A DNA stretch of 64,000 bases from Treponema sp. (GCA_031257675.1 JAIROG010000037.1:1-64000), one strand, 5' to 3'. Positions 9,335 through 19,464 are shown, numbered from the stretch's first letter. Notes: generated from the sequence alone by a model not told the origin. Translations and numbers: made by a program.

Positions 9335-9937
9335 CTATCGCCTCGTCAAGCGGAACGCCAATTTCCCGTATCGCGCGGAATGTCCACGCTTCTTCTTCAA
9401 TACCGGACAGATCATAGGGCGTGTGTCAAATGTAAAGGACGAATCAGATATAAGAATATCAGCGCGGGACAGAATGCCGGCGTTGCCAGCGTCAAAATTC
9501 CAGCGGACGCCGGGTTCTTTCCCGGAGAAAAGAGATTGCCGCATGTCCAATGCGACACGAGTCCCGAAGGCGAATTGTAGAGCGACACGAGAAAAATGAA
9601 CGCCATACCGTAAAGTTGAGCTTTCTCGCGGGTTCCATGTCTTTTGCATACACCAGACAGCAGTTTATAACGGTCGTCACCAGCGGCATGATATTAATGG
9701 CGAGTCCGTTTATGACGAACAAATGATCCGCTTCGCCCAAATTCCGCAAAAAATAAAATGATTTTTCCGCCAAATCCGGCGTATGCGATAAAAACAGGAG
9801 GGGTTTGCATAGACGCTCGCCGCGACAATGGCGGCGCCCGGGTCGCCAAGTATTTTTTTGAAAAGAACGAAAAGAAATTCAATCAACGCATTAGGGAACC
9901 AGATGACCAGCGTATAGAATATGCCGGTAAAACTCAT
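9335..9937 (-). pseudogene. Decayed multi-TM membrane protein (possible sensor remnant)
   Basis: Hydrophobic segments continue across several frames on - (MSFTGIFYTLVIWFPNALIEFLFVLF; HLFVINGLAINIMPLVTTVINCCLVYAKDMEPARKL; MAFIFLVSLYNSPSG). Confidence 0.4.
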
Positions 9938-9964
9938 AGCGTCTCTTTACATAACAACAGCGCG

Positions 9965-11029
9965 TTACTTATACGCTTCCGAAATAGCTATAAATTCGTC
10001 CTGAATGTCAAACAGCACTCTGGTGAGCATGGGATCGAATTGGGTTCCGCTCCCATCGGTGATGATTTTGATCGCCTCCTCATAGGAAAAGGCCGCTTTG
10101 TACACGCGGGCGCAGACCAAAGCGTCGTACACATCGGCGACCGAGGCGATGCGCGCCGCAAGCGGGATGTCGTGGCCGGCGATTCCGCGTGGGTACCCCT
10201 TCCCGTCAAAACGCTCGTGGTGGCAATAGGCGATGTCGCGGCAGTGCTGTAGATATACGCCCTCGTTGTTTCTAAGGATGGATTCGACTATTTCTTTCCC
10301 CAAGGTCGTGTGGGTCTTCATAATTTCAAATTCATCAGGGTCGAGCTTTCCGGGCTTCAGCAGTATCTTGTCCGGTATGCCGATTTTTCCCACATCGTGG
10401 AGGGCGACGGACTTTATGATGATGTCAGGATCGAGTATTTTAAGCTGATAGGCGTATTCCACATACTTCGATGATCTTCCCATGATTTGATCGATGAGCG
10501 CCTCGGAATAAAGCTGCACACGCTTGACATGGCCGCCTGATTCAAGATTGCGGTATTCGATGATGTTCGCCATCGCCTGGAGCATGACATCCATTGATTC
10601 CATTATCTCGGCGGTTTTCTCCATCACGAGTTCCTCAAGGTGATCGCTGTAGTTTTTAAGCTCTATCTGGTTTTTAACCCGCAGCCTCACTATATCGGGA
10701 TTCGGCGGTTTGGAAATATAGTCAACCGCGCCCGCAGCAAGAGCTTTGCTTTCCTCTCTGTCCGCCGTGATAAAGATGACCGGTATACGTTTAAGAGAAT
10801 CGTCGGCCTTTATATTTCTAAGAGTCTCAAAGCCGCCCATTTTGCGCATCTGCACATCAAGCAGAACGACTTTCGGGAGAAGCTTGCTATGCCACAATAT
10901 ATCAAGCGCCTCTGTTCCGTCATTCGCTGTGATGACCGTGTACTCATCTTCAAGTATGCCTTCAAGCAACATCACGTTGATTTCTTCATCATCAACGACC
11001 AAAACGGAAGGTCTTGTTACATTATCCAT
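9965..11029 (-). CDS. Response regulator with HD-GYP domain (putative c-di-GMP phosphodiesterase)
   Basis: Receiver domain (VVDDEEINVMLLEGIL, VVLLDVQM) followed by HDVGKIGIPD, HHERFDGKGYPRG. Confidence 0.93.
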   Translation of the reverse strand: MDNVTRPSVLVVDDEEINVMLLEGILEDEYTVITANDGTEALDILWHSKLLPKVVLLDVQMRKMGGFETLRNIKADDSLKRIPVIFITADREESKALAAGAVDYISKPPNPDIVRLRVKNQIELKNYSDHLEELVMEKTAEIMESMDVMLQAMANIIEYRNLESGGHVKRVQLYSEALIDQIMGRSSKYVEYAYQLKILDPDIIIKSVALHDVGKIGIPDKILLKPGKLDPDEFEIMKTHTTLGKEIVESILRNNEGVYLQHCRDIAYCHHERFDGKGYPRGIAGHDIPLAARIASVADVYDALVCARVYKAAFSYEEAIKIITDGSGTQFDPMLTRVLFDIQDEFIAISEAYK

Positions 11030-11372
11030 TAGCGGCTAGAACTTCATCAATAGCTTTTTGCGTTTCATTAAAACAAGCGGTTATGCCGGCGACAGCGTCC
11101 GCGTCAATCGTCTGATTCTTTAACTGCGCGTCAAGTTCCGTGGCTTTTTCGCAGAGCGCGGTAAGAGATAGATTGCCGCTTAAGCCTTTGAGCGTATGAG
11201 CGGACGCCTCGGCTTTTTCGTAATTTTTTTCCGCAATGCAACTCAGGAGCTCGGTGAGATTTGTTTCATTTTTGAATTTAGTGAGCAATGTTATATACAA
11301 CTTTTTGTTGTTCCTCACCCGCTTCAACCCTTCTTCCTGATTAACATAGACAGCAGCCATATTTTCCTCCAA
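11022..11372 (-). CDS. HPt phosphotransfer domain protein
   Basis: 116 aa; EASAHTLKGLSGNLSLTALCEKATELD; overlaps the downstream HD-GYP start. Confidence 0.85.
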   Translation of the reverse strand: MEENMAAVYVNQEEGLKRVRNNKKLYITLLTKFKNETNLTELLSCIAEKNYEKAEASAHTLKGLSGNLSLTALCEKATELDAQLKNQTIDADAVAGITACFNETQKAIDEVLAANG

Positions 11373-11510
11373 GGCATGAATATGCTATTTTTTGTATCGC
11401 TATACAATACCATATAGCCTAAAATTTTACAAGAGCGTTTTGCCGCTGGTACAACGGCGGCGCGAAGTTTTTCCGGCGAATAGAAAAAAGTATAGTATAC
11501 TGCCGATGAT

Positions 11511-12180
11511 TTGTCAATGAATTTATCCGCCTGGATGAAAGGAATAATCATAAGCGTAAACAAACAGTACAAAGACAGCGCATTCCCCTTCCTCTTCAGC
11601 GATCCGGACGCCTTTCGGGGCTTGTACGGCGCCCTTGAGGTCGTGGATCCGTCCGCGCCTATAACGATAGACGCCTTTGCGGGCGCCCTGTTCGTGGAGC
11701 GGATCGACGGACTCTCCTTCGAGACAGGCGGCAAGGCGTCCGCGCTTATCGAACGCTAAAGCGCGAGAAACCCAACATGGCGGCGCGGTTGCCGCTGTAC
11801 ATAAGCGGCGTCTATGAGAAAATCGTGGACAACAAGGCGTTGTATCGCGCGAAAAAGGCGTACAACATCAACGAAAGGAAGTGGGAAGGAGGATGCGATG
11901 AGGAAAGCTGTTAAGCGCTGTGTGGAGCATGACATGCTGAAAGAGTTTTTGAAGGCTGTCGCGGCTGTCGCGGCTGTCGCTTGGGAGGCGATGAACATGT
12001 TGTTGACCGAATGGGACTGGAACGACGCGAGGGCGACTGGCGCGAGAAATGTTTGGAAGAGGGCATGGCTAAAGGCATTGCAAAGCGGGGGGATGAAAGT
12101 TATACAGGAGCGGCTTGCGGCGCGGCGCGGGTTTGCGGACGTGAAATGCGCCGATATGCGCGGACGTTTTCCTAATCCTG
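11511..12180 (+). pseudogene. Degraded Rpn-family (recombination-promoting nuclease/putative transposase) gene
   Basis: KQYKDSAFPFLFSDPDAFRGLYGALE...FVERIDGLSFETGGK..ALIER, then after stop/frame change NMAARLPLYISGVYEKIVDNKALYR, then AVKRCVEHDMLKEFLK..AMNMLLTEWDW; pieces of the family in order, interrupted and internally deleted. Confidence 0.6.
11954..11980 (+). repeat. 3 tandem copies of 9-mer GGCTGTCGC
   Basis: GGCTGTCGC x3 read directly; encodes AVAAVAAVA in frame. Confidence 0.95.
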
Positions 12181-12254
12181 AAACGAAAAGCGTGAAGCGT
12201 CCTCTCAAGCGGAACGTGTTGATTTTTTTTTCTCTCTATAATAGAGTACATCTT

Positions 12255-12710
12255 ATGGGAATAATAGACCGTCTGAGTGATGTCATCAGAAGTTACCTTA
12301 GCGAAGATTCGTTCAGCTACGAAAAGAGAAGGCGGACGTACAGCGCTGATTCTGATCTTGAAGCCGCCTATGAGGAATTAAACGAATTCCTTGGGCGCGG
12401 TGAGGGGCGCGGCGCGGCGCATGATTTTGAAGGGCAGTTCCGCAACGCTCATGCGGCTGCCGCGACAGCCGCGACAGCCGCGCCCGGCTCCCCGCCCGAA
12501 GCGCTGAGACCGGCTTTTGCGGAATTGGGCGTTCCGTTTGGCGCGGATCCGGAAGCGTGCAAAACCGCGTATAAAAAGTTGCTTAAAATCCACCATCCTG
12601 ACCGTCACGCGGAGCATGCTGAAAACATGCGGAAGGCCACCGAGAAATCCGCGCGAATCAACGACGCGTATGAAAGGATCGAGCGGTGGCGGTCTACCGG
12701 AACGGTGTAA
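12255..12710 (+). CDS. J-domain (DnaJ-like) protein, C-terminal J domain
   Basis: GADPEACKTAYKKLLKIHHPDRHAEHAENMRKATEKSARINDAYERI with HPD motif; Ala/Thr-rich repeat linker upstream. Confidence 0.8.
   Translation: MGIIDRLSDVIRSYLSEDSFSYEKRRRTYSADSDLEAAYEELNEFLGRGEGRGAAHDFEGQFRNAHAAAATAATAAPGSPPEALRPAFAELGVPFGADPEACKTAYKKLLKIHHPDRHAEHAENMRKATEKSARINDAYERIERWRSTGTV
12462..12479 (-). repeat. 2 tandem copies of GCGACAGCC (reverse complement of GGCTGTCGC)
   Basis: Read directly inside the J-domain ORF linker, inverted relative to the copies at 11954-11980. Confidence 0.95.
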
Positions 12711-12767
12711 GCCCGCCGCATTGACAACGCCGCTCGCTCTCATTCATGCATGCGCCGCCGGCAGCCT

Positions 12768-13787
12768 ATGAAAACATCGAATTTTTCCTTTGACCTTCCT
12801 GAACGCCTCATCGCCCAGCGCCCGGTTGCGAAGCGCGGCGCAAGCCGCCTCATGACGCTTGACCGCGCCTCGCATGAGCGGCGGCTCCTCCATGTCGCGG
12901 ACTTGCCGGACATTCTTGACGCCGGCGACCTCCTCGTGTTCAACAACTCGCGGGTGCGCAAGGCGCGGCTTTTAGGAACCTCGCCCAACACCGGCGCGCG
13001 CGTGGAATTTCTCCTGCTCAAGCGCCTTGGCGAATACACGTGGCAGGCTATGGCATCCCGTTCAAAACGCAGACGGATCGGAAGCCGCTGCTTGTTTGCC
13101 GACGGCACGCAGGCGGAAATCACCGGCTTGGACGGAGAATACCGCATCCTTTGTTTTGACGCGCCGGTTGACGATGCATGGCTTGACATCCACGGCCATA
13201 TTCCGCTTCCGCCGTACATTAAACGTCCGGATGCGCCGGAAGACGGCGACCGCTACCAGACCGTGTACGCAAAAAGCGCCGGCTCAGCGGCGGCTCCGAC
13301 AGCCGGACTGCACTTCACGGAAACCCTGCTTGCGCGGCTCACGGAGCGGGGCGTTGAAACCGCGTTTATCACGCTGCATGTGGGGTTGGGAACCTTCTTG
13401 CCGGTTCGGACGGACCATATAGAGGATCACACGATGCACGAAGAAGTCTTCAGCATAGACGAAAAGGCGGCTTCCGCGGTCGAACGCGCCAAAGCCGAAG
13501 GCAGGCGCGTCATCGCCGTTGGAACGACCAGCGTCCGCGCCCTTGAATCCGCGTGGACTGACGGACGCCTTGCGCGAGGAGACGGCGCGACCGCAATTTT
13601 TATATATCCGGGCTATGAATTCAAGGTGATAGAAGGGATTTTCACCAATTTTCATACGCCAGAATCCACACTGCTCATGCTGGTTTCGGCGTTTGCAGGC
13701 AGAGACTTTATTCTGGACAGTTATTGCGAGGCGATCCGGCATGAATTCCGTTTTTTCAGCTATGGAGACGCCATGCTCATCCTGTAG
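12768..13787 (+). CDS. queA: S-adenosylmethionine:tRNA ribosyltransferase-isomerase
   Basis: FDLPERLIAQRPV, SAAAPTAGLHFTE, LHVGLGTFLPVRTD, NFHTPESTLLMLVSAFAG. Confidence 0.95.
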   Translation: MKTSNFSFDLPERLIAQRPVAKRGASRLMTLDRASHERRLLHVADLPDILDAGDLLVFNNSRVRKARLLGTSPNTGARVEFLLLKRLGEYTWQAMASRSKRRRIGSRCLFADGTQAEITGLDGEYRILCFDAPVDDAWLDIHGHIPLPPYIKRPDAPEDGDRYQTVYAKSAGSAAAPTAGLHFTETLLARLTERGVETAFITLHVGLGTFLPVRTDHIEDHTMHEEVFSIDEKAASAVERAKAEGRRVIAVGTTSVRALESAWTDGRLARGDGATAIFIYPGYEFKVIEGIFTNFHTPESTLLMLVSAFAGRDFILDSYCEAIRHEFRFFSYGDAMLIL

Positions 13788-13796
13788 GAGTCTGTC

Positions 13797-14078
13797 ATGC
13801 CTGTTTTCCGTGTTTCCGGCGACGCCATCCTTCTTGACATAAAAGCCGTTCCCGGCGCGTCAAAAACAGCGATTGCGGGCGTTCAAGGGAACCGTCTGCG
13901 CATAAAAATAGCCGCCGCGCCCGAAGGCGGCAAAGCCAACGCGGAACTGCGCGCCTTCCTCGCAACATCGCTTTCCTGCGCCAAAAAGGACGTCGCATTA
14001 AAAACCGGCGAAAAATCCCGCCTCAAAACGGTCATGCTGCCGCTTGCGGCGTTACAAAAACTGGAAGCGCTGATTTAA
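13797..14078 (+). CDS. DUF167/YggU family protein
   Basis: DIKAVPGASKTAI...RLRIKIAAAPEGGKANAELRAFLA...GEKSRLKTV. Confidence 0.85.
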   Translation: MPVFRVSGDAILLDIKAVPGASKTAIAGVQGNRLRIKIAAAPEGGKANAELRAFLATSLSCAKKDVALKTGEKSRLKTVMLPLAALQKLEALI

Positions 14079-14188
14079 TGTCGCATTCGCGTATCGCGGC
14101 TTGACAATTTTTGAAAAATACTATTGACAAGCGACTAAGAAGCGCGCGCGCTTTTTCAAAATATATGAAAGGAGCGTTGACAGAAATA

Positions 14189-14575
14189 TGAATTTACTGG
14201 ACAATAATCAAACCGCGTCTAATAACGCCCCCGAACCACCCTCTAGAAACAACTTTTTATACTGTTCATAGCGATAATCATTGGACATGTCCGGCAACCC
14301 GGCTGATTGTCCCACAAGCCTCCCAAAAGATGCAAATTTCTACAGTAGGCGCATTCACGGCTGGCGGACAGGTTCATAATGGCGTCTTAAGCTCCACATC
14401 TTCAGTTGTATGGCATAAGATTCAATTTTCATCTCTTACCGCCATAACAATAATAGGTTATCTTGGTTCCATTGAACGATATGCGCTTGCCGGACAGTCT
14501 TATTATATGAAAGTCGAGGCGAATCCCTCAACTTCCTATACAGGGACATATAGGATTGGAATATTAGAACAATAA
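14189..14575 (+). pseudogene. Small surface/repeat-like protein, apparently frameshifted
   Basis: SD and ATG at about 14189 give MNLLDNNQTASNNAPEPPSRNNFLYCS*; the continuing frame (DNHWTCPATRLIVPQASQKMQISTVGAFTAGG...) runs to 14575. Confidence 0.35.
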
Positions 14576-14689
14576 AAAGTGCGCCATTGTATAAAGGCAT
14601 TCCGTAAAAACAGGCGGCGCCTGTAGGAATCGCCTTCCGCCGGAAAACCGCGCCGCCATGGAGCGTTCCTCCAAAGCGGCGCGGATCAC

Positions 14690-14880
14690 TGTACCGCAAT
14701 CTTCGCGGAAACCGGCTTTGCCGCGCCTTTCTCGACCGAAACGGCGAGCGGCTCCGCATCTGCGGCGTTCACCGTGCAGGAGCCGGAAATTTGAAGGCGC
14801 GGAGGCTTGGAGATGGATCGCCAGCGGTTCTTTGGATATAAGGACATTGATTTTCGCTTCCCGTTGAGCTATTGTCATAC
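14690..14880 (-). pseudogene. Internally deleted remnant of a GH3 gene (paralogue of 15297-17399)
   Basis: Matches both the 3' end (atcttcgcggaaaccggctttgccgcgcctttctcgaccgaaacggcgagcgg) and the 5' end (cctttgattttcgcttcccgttg-like, MTIxQREAKI) of the neighbouring GH3 gene. Confidence 0.75.
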
Positions 14881-15296
14881 CGACGCCCTTGCGTCCCCTT
14901 TTTTTATGAAAGATTTTTGATGATCCGCCTTGCCAGCGCGTCGTTGATCTTCGGGCGTCTTGGAACATCCGCACTCGGCTGAATACATTTGTCATGGTTT
15001 TTGCAATGCTTTACAAAAACACACCCTTGTTCCCGGGGAATTTTGAGGAGATCGCCCGCTTTATCCGGCAACAACCTTCAAATGTCCGGTCTTTTTCTCG
15101 ATATTCTTTTCCCGGTTTTCCTCAAGATAAATTTCCAATTTCCTGTTTCAGCATACTTTAAGCATATCCCTTCCGGCCATTCCCGGTCAAGATGACGGAC
15201 GACCGCCATGCGTCCTGAAACGCAAGGGCGTTAAATTTGGCGTCAGACACCCCTGCGTTACCATTAATCCGCGCCATTGTACATCAGCGGCGCGAA

Positions 15297-17399
15297 TCAC
15301 GCTATGACAATCTTCGCGGAAACCGGCTTTGCCGCGCCTTTCTCGACCGAAACGGCGAGCGGAGCCGCGTCAGCGGCAATCACCGTGTAGGAACCGGGAA
15401 GCAGTACGCTTTCACCCTTGTCATTGACGCTTTCAAACGCCGAAGAGTCAAGCGTGAACGCCGCCCGCGCCTGTCGTCCCGCGGGAATCGACACCCGTTT
15501 GAAAGCGCGGAGGCTTGAAGATGGATCGTCAGCGGTTCTGTCGTCCCTGACGATGTATAGCTGCACAACCTCATCGCCGTCCCGCGAGCCGGTGTTGGCG
15601 ACATTCACCGCAACCTCGACCGAACCGCCTTTGGAAAGGGTTTCCTCAGACAGGGCGAGGTCTGAAAAGGCGAATGTCGTGTAGGAAAGCCCGAATCCGA
15701 AAGGAAACAGGGGTTTTTCGGTCATGTAGCGGTAGGTGCGCCCCTTCATGGCGTAATCTTCATACGGCGGAAGCTGGGACGTGGAAGCAGGGAATGTTAC
15801 CGGCAGCTTGCCGGAGGGCGTTGTATCGCCGAAAATGATGTCCGCAACCGCGTCGCCGCCCCGCTCTCCCGGATACCAGACGAAAAGAATCGCGTCCGCA
15901 ATGTCTTCCGGTATGGCGATGGCGCTGCCGCCGGTCAGCGCCAGCACGATGGGCTTGCCCCGGTTTTTAAGCGCCCTCAGATAGGCGAGCTGGTGATCCG
16001 GCAACTCAATGGCATTGCGGTCGCCTTTGCTGTCGGAGGCGATGACATCTCCTTCCTCGCCTTCCATGGCGTTGTCAAGCCCGAACACCGCAATCACCAC
16101 ATCCGCGCTTTCCGCCATGCCGACCGTCCAGCCCATGTTGTGGTTTTGATCGTACATCATACACGCCTGATGGTAGTCCATGGTCATGTCGAACCTGCCG
16201 CGCATTTTTTCGGCAAGACCCTCCAGAATGGTGACCAGATGGGAACTCAACCCATGATAGTTCGCTATAAGCGCATGGATGTTCGCCGCCGCCGGACCCA
16301 TCACCAGTATCTTCCTGATGGAGCCGTTGTCTTTGAGCGGAAGCAGGTTGTTGTCGTTTTTAAGCAATACAATGGAGCGTTTGGCCGCTTCAAGGGCAAG
16401 CGTCTGGTGCTTTTCGCAGTTGACGATCGCGCCGTCCAGCGCCGCGTACGAATCGTCTTTCGGTTCATCGAACATGCCGAGTTTGAAGCGGGTGCGCAGG
16501 ACGCGCTCAAGCGCGGCGTCGATCTGTTCTTCGGTTGCCAGTCCTTTCCGGTACGACGCAACGAGGTCGGGATAGGTGCAACCGCAGTTCAAGTCGCAAC
16601 CAGCCTTGAGCGCCAGCGCGGCGGATTCTTCTGATGTTTTGGTTGTCTTGTGGTGTTCGTGGAAATCGCGGATCGCCCAGCAATCGGACACCACATGCCC
16701 CTTGAATTGCCACGCATCACGCAGAATTTCTTTTAACAGAAAGAAACTGCCGCAACACGGCTCGCCAAGCGTTCTGTTATACGCGCCCATGACGGACTCA
16801 ACGCCATTTTCCACAAGGAGTTTGAACGCGGGGAGGTAGGTTTCAAACAGGTCTTTCATGGAAACTTCGACGTTGAATTCATGCCGGAGCCTTTCCGGAC
16901 CCGAATGCGCCGCAAAATGCTTGGCGCATGCCGCGACCTTCAGACGCTCGGCGTCATCGCCCTGCAATCCCTTCATAAACGCAAGCCCGATTCTGCCGGT
17001 GAGATAGGGGTCTTCGCCGTAGGTTTCCTGCCCCCGCCCCCAGCGCGGATCGCGGAAGATGTTGACATTTGGCGTCCAGAAGGTCAGCCCCCAGTACTGC
17101 CCCCGGTTGTCCCGTTTGACGGCTTCGTTGTACTTTGCGCGGGCTTCATCGGAAATGGCTTCCGCAACCTGCCGGACAAACGCTTCGTCAAAGGTCGCCG
17201 CCAGCGCAATCGCCTGTGGAAACACCGTCGCAATGCCGGAACGGGCGACGCCGTGCAGACACTCGTTCCACCAATTATATTCTGGTATTCCAAGACGCGG
17301 AATAGCCGGACTTTCATACAGAAGCTGGGACACTTTTTCTTCCAACGTCATATTGGATACAAGTCCTTTGATTTTCGCTTCCCGTTGATCTATTGTCAT
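15297..17399 (-). CDS. Glycoside hydrolase family 3 (beta-glucosidase/beta-xylosidase-like)
   Basis: 700 aa; NWWNECLHGVARSG, KHFAAHSGPE, GHVVSDCWAI, C-terminal fibronectin III-like domain. Confidence 0.92.
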   Translation of the reverse strand: MTIDQREAKIKGLVSNMTLEEKVSQLLYESPAIPRLGIPEYNWWNECLHGVARSGIATVFPQAIALAATFDEAFVRQVAEAISDEARAKYNEAVKRDNRGQYWGLTFWTPNVNIFRDPRWGRGQETYGEDPYLTGRIGLAFMKGLQGDDAERLKVAACAKHFAAHSGPERLRHEFNVEVSMKDLFETYLPAFKLLVENGVESVMGAYNRTLGEPCCGSFFLLKEILRDAWQFKGHVVSDCWAIRDFHEHHKTTKTSEESAALALKAGCDLNCGCTYPDLVASYRKGLATEEQIDAALERVLRTRFKLGMFDEPKDDSYAALDGAIVNCEKHQTLALEAAKRSIVLLKNDNNLLPLKDNGSIRKILVMGPAAANIHALIANYHGLSSHLVTILEGLAEKMRGRFDMTMDYHQACMMYDQNHNMGWTVGMAESADVVIAVFGLDNAMEGEEGDVIASDSKGDRNAIELPDHQLAYLRALKNRGKPIVLALTGGSAIAIPEDIADAILFVWYPGERGGDAVADIIFGDTTPSGKLPVTFPASTSQLPPYEDYAMKGRTYRYMTEKPLFPFGFGLSYTTFAFSDLALSEETLSKGGSVEVAVNVANTGSRDGDEVVQLYIVRDDRTADDPSSSLRAFKRVSIPAGRQARAAFTLDSSAFESVNDKGESVLLPGSYTVIAADAAPLAVSVEKGAAKPVSAKIVIA

Positions 17400-17411
17400 A
17401 CTATTTCCTTG

Positions 17412-18446
17412 CTATTTCGCCCTGCTCAATGTTACCGCAGCCGTTACAACAATGTCGTCCACAGACGCGCCGCGTGAAAGGTCGCTTATGGGTTTGCGGA
17501 AACCTTGCAAGAAAGGACCGAAGGCTTCGGCTTTGCCGAGACGCTGCACGAGTTTGTACCCGATGTTGCCGGACGCGAGATTCGGGAACACCAGCGTGTT
17601 CACCTTGCCTTTGACGGGGCTGCCCGGGGCTTTTTTATCCGTAACAGAAGGAACAAGGGCGGCGTCCGCCTGCAGTTCGCCGTCAAACAGGAAGTCCGGG
17701 CAACGGGACTTGAGGATTTCAACGGTCCTCCGCACTTTGCCAACATCATCAAATCTAGCGTCAGCGGAACCTTTGGTGGAAAAGGAAAGCAACGCCACAA
17801 CCGGCTCCACACCCAGAAATTCCCGGCAGGACTGGGCTGCGCTTACGGCAATATCCGCAAGCTGCTCTTCGGTGGGATCAGGAATGACCGCGCAATCTGA
17901 GAAAATAAGCGCCCCGTCAACGCCCCAAGCGGGATCGCCGGTCTGCATGACGAAACAGGATGACGCGGTTTTAGAAGAAGCTCCCACGGTGTCGAGTCCG
18001 GCTTTTATCATGGCGCCGGTGGTGTTTTCAGCGCCCGCTATCATGGCGTCCGCGTCCCCCGCGTGAACCATCATGCCGCCCCAGTGGAGCGGCTCCAGAA
18101 TTTCCGCTTTCGCGGCTTCCAGCGTGGCCGGTTTCGGCACGGGCTTGCCCGCTTTGAGCTTGGCTTCGTCCTTTTCACGCTTCATCTCGTAGTAGGTACG
18201 CGCGTATGCGTCAAGGCTGGGCGAGGACGCCGGATCAACGATGGCTATTCCGTCCAGCGAGACGCCTTCCTGCGCGGCCACCGGCTTGATTTCCGCTTCT
18301 TTTCCGACAAGCGTTACGGATCCGGCGAGTTTTTCATCAACGAGAATACGTGCGGCCTTTATGGTGCGGGGTTCCGTCCCTTCCGCAAGCACAAGCCTTT
18401 TCCGCATGGAAGCGGCTTTTTCACGCATATTTTTTACAAAATCCAT
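17412..18446 (-). CDS. pta: Phosphate acetyltransferase
   Basis: 344 aa; KRLVLAEGTEPRTIKAA, GELQADAALVPSVTDKKAPGSPVKGKVNTLVFPNLASGNIGYKLVQRL. Confidence 0.95.
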   Translation of the reverse strand: MDFVKNMREKAASMRKRLVLAEGTEPRTIKAARILVDEKLAGSVTLVGKEAEIKPVAAQEGVSLDGIAIVDPASSPSLDAYARTYYEMKREKDEAKLKAGKPVPKPATLEAAKAEILEPLHWGGMMVHAGDADAMIAGAENTTGAMIKAGLDTVGASSKTASSCFVMQTGDPAWGVDGALIFSDCAVIPDPTEEQLADIAVSAAQSCREFLGVEPVVALLSFSTKGSADARFDDVGKVRRTVEILKSRCPDFLFDGELQADAALVPSVTDKKAPGSPVKGKVNTLVFPNLASGNIGYKLVQRLGKAEAFGPFLQGFRKPISDLSRGASVDDIVVTAAVTLSRAK

Positions 18447-18690
18447 TGTATGCTCCTTTATATGGTGTATATATTGGATATGATAGCGTAATGCCGTTGC
18501 TTGCGCAAGAGAGATCTTTTGCGCAACCGCATCGCGCCCTTCATCCGGCGGGGAGCCATGATATTTTACAGTTCGAATAAGAGGTTTGCGGCGGCAAAGA
18601 TCGGGGTTGCAAACAAGAAGAGACGGCTTTTTAACGACCGCGAAAAACCGGCTTACAAGAAACCGGAAACCGTGATATACTACTCATACC

Positions 18691-19464
18691 ATGCCGCTGT
18701 TAGCCGATTTTCACAACCATTCTTGTCTCTCTCCGTGCGGGTCACTTGATTTAAGCCCCCGTTGTCTGGCGGAACTGGCGGCGTCAAAAGGAGTCGCTGT
18801 CCTCGCGCTCACGGATCACAATTCAAGCCTGAACTGTCCGGCGTTCGCAAAAGTTTGCCCCCGGTACAACGTTCTGCCGGTTTTCGGCATGGAAGCCACC
18901 ACTTCGGAAGAAATTCACATGGTGTGCCTGTTTGCGAGCCTTGAGGCGAGCCTTGCCTTCAGCGAATACGCCTATTCCATTCTCACGCCATTTCCCAATG
19001 ATCCTGAGAAGACCGGAGATCAGGTGTTTGTCGACGAGCATGACGATATTGAAGGCGAGGTTGAGTATTATCTGGTGAATCCGCTTGATCTAAGTGTAGA
19101 CCAGATAGGCGGCAAAGTCGCGGAGTATGGCGGCGTCGTGATTCCCGCGCATGTTGATCGGCCGGCGTTTTCCATGACGAGTCAGCTCGGCGTGGTGGTT
19201 CCCGGACCTTGGTCCGCAGTGGAATGTGTGCGGCTGCCCCCCTCAATTGACACGCTGGGCTATCCGCTCACCACATCATCGGACGCGCATTATCCTGAGC
19301 ATGTGGCGCGGCGCCCTTTTTCGCTGGATATTAGCATGGAGGAGCTTGCGCCCCATGGTTTGGAGGGAGAGGCGGATATGGCGGCTTTGACGAAGGCGTT
19401 GCGGAGAAGACCCGCGTATGCGCCTCCCTGTCCTGAAAAACAGGATATTAAATTCTTTTTATAA
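18691..19464 (+). CDS. PHP-domain metal-dependent phosphoesterase
   Basis: LLADFHNHSCLSPCGS, LALTDHNSSLNC, PAHVDRPAF, TSSDAHYPEHV. Confidence 0.85.
   Translation: MPLLADFHNHSCLSPCGSLDLSPRCLAELAASKGVAVLALTDHNSSLNCPAFAKVCPRYNVLPVFGMEATTSEEIHMVCLFASLEASLAFSEYAYSILTPFPNDPEKTGDQVFVDEHDDIEGEVEYYLVNPLDLSVDQIGGKVAEYGGVVIPAHVDRPAFSMTSQLGVVVPGPWSAVECVRLPPSIDTLGYPLTTSSDAHYPEHVARRPFSLDISMEELAPHGLEGEADMAALTKALRRRPAYAPPCPEKQDIKFFL

Noticed and set aside
11954-12479. CRISPR-like array
   Set aside because: Units are contiguous 9-mers with no spacers; no cas genes in window.
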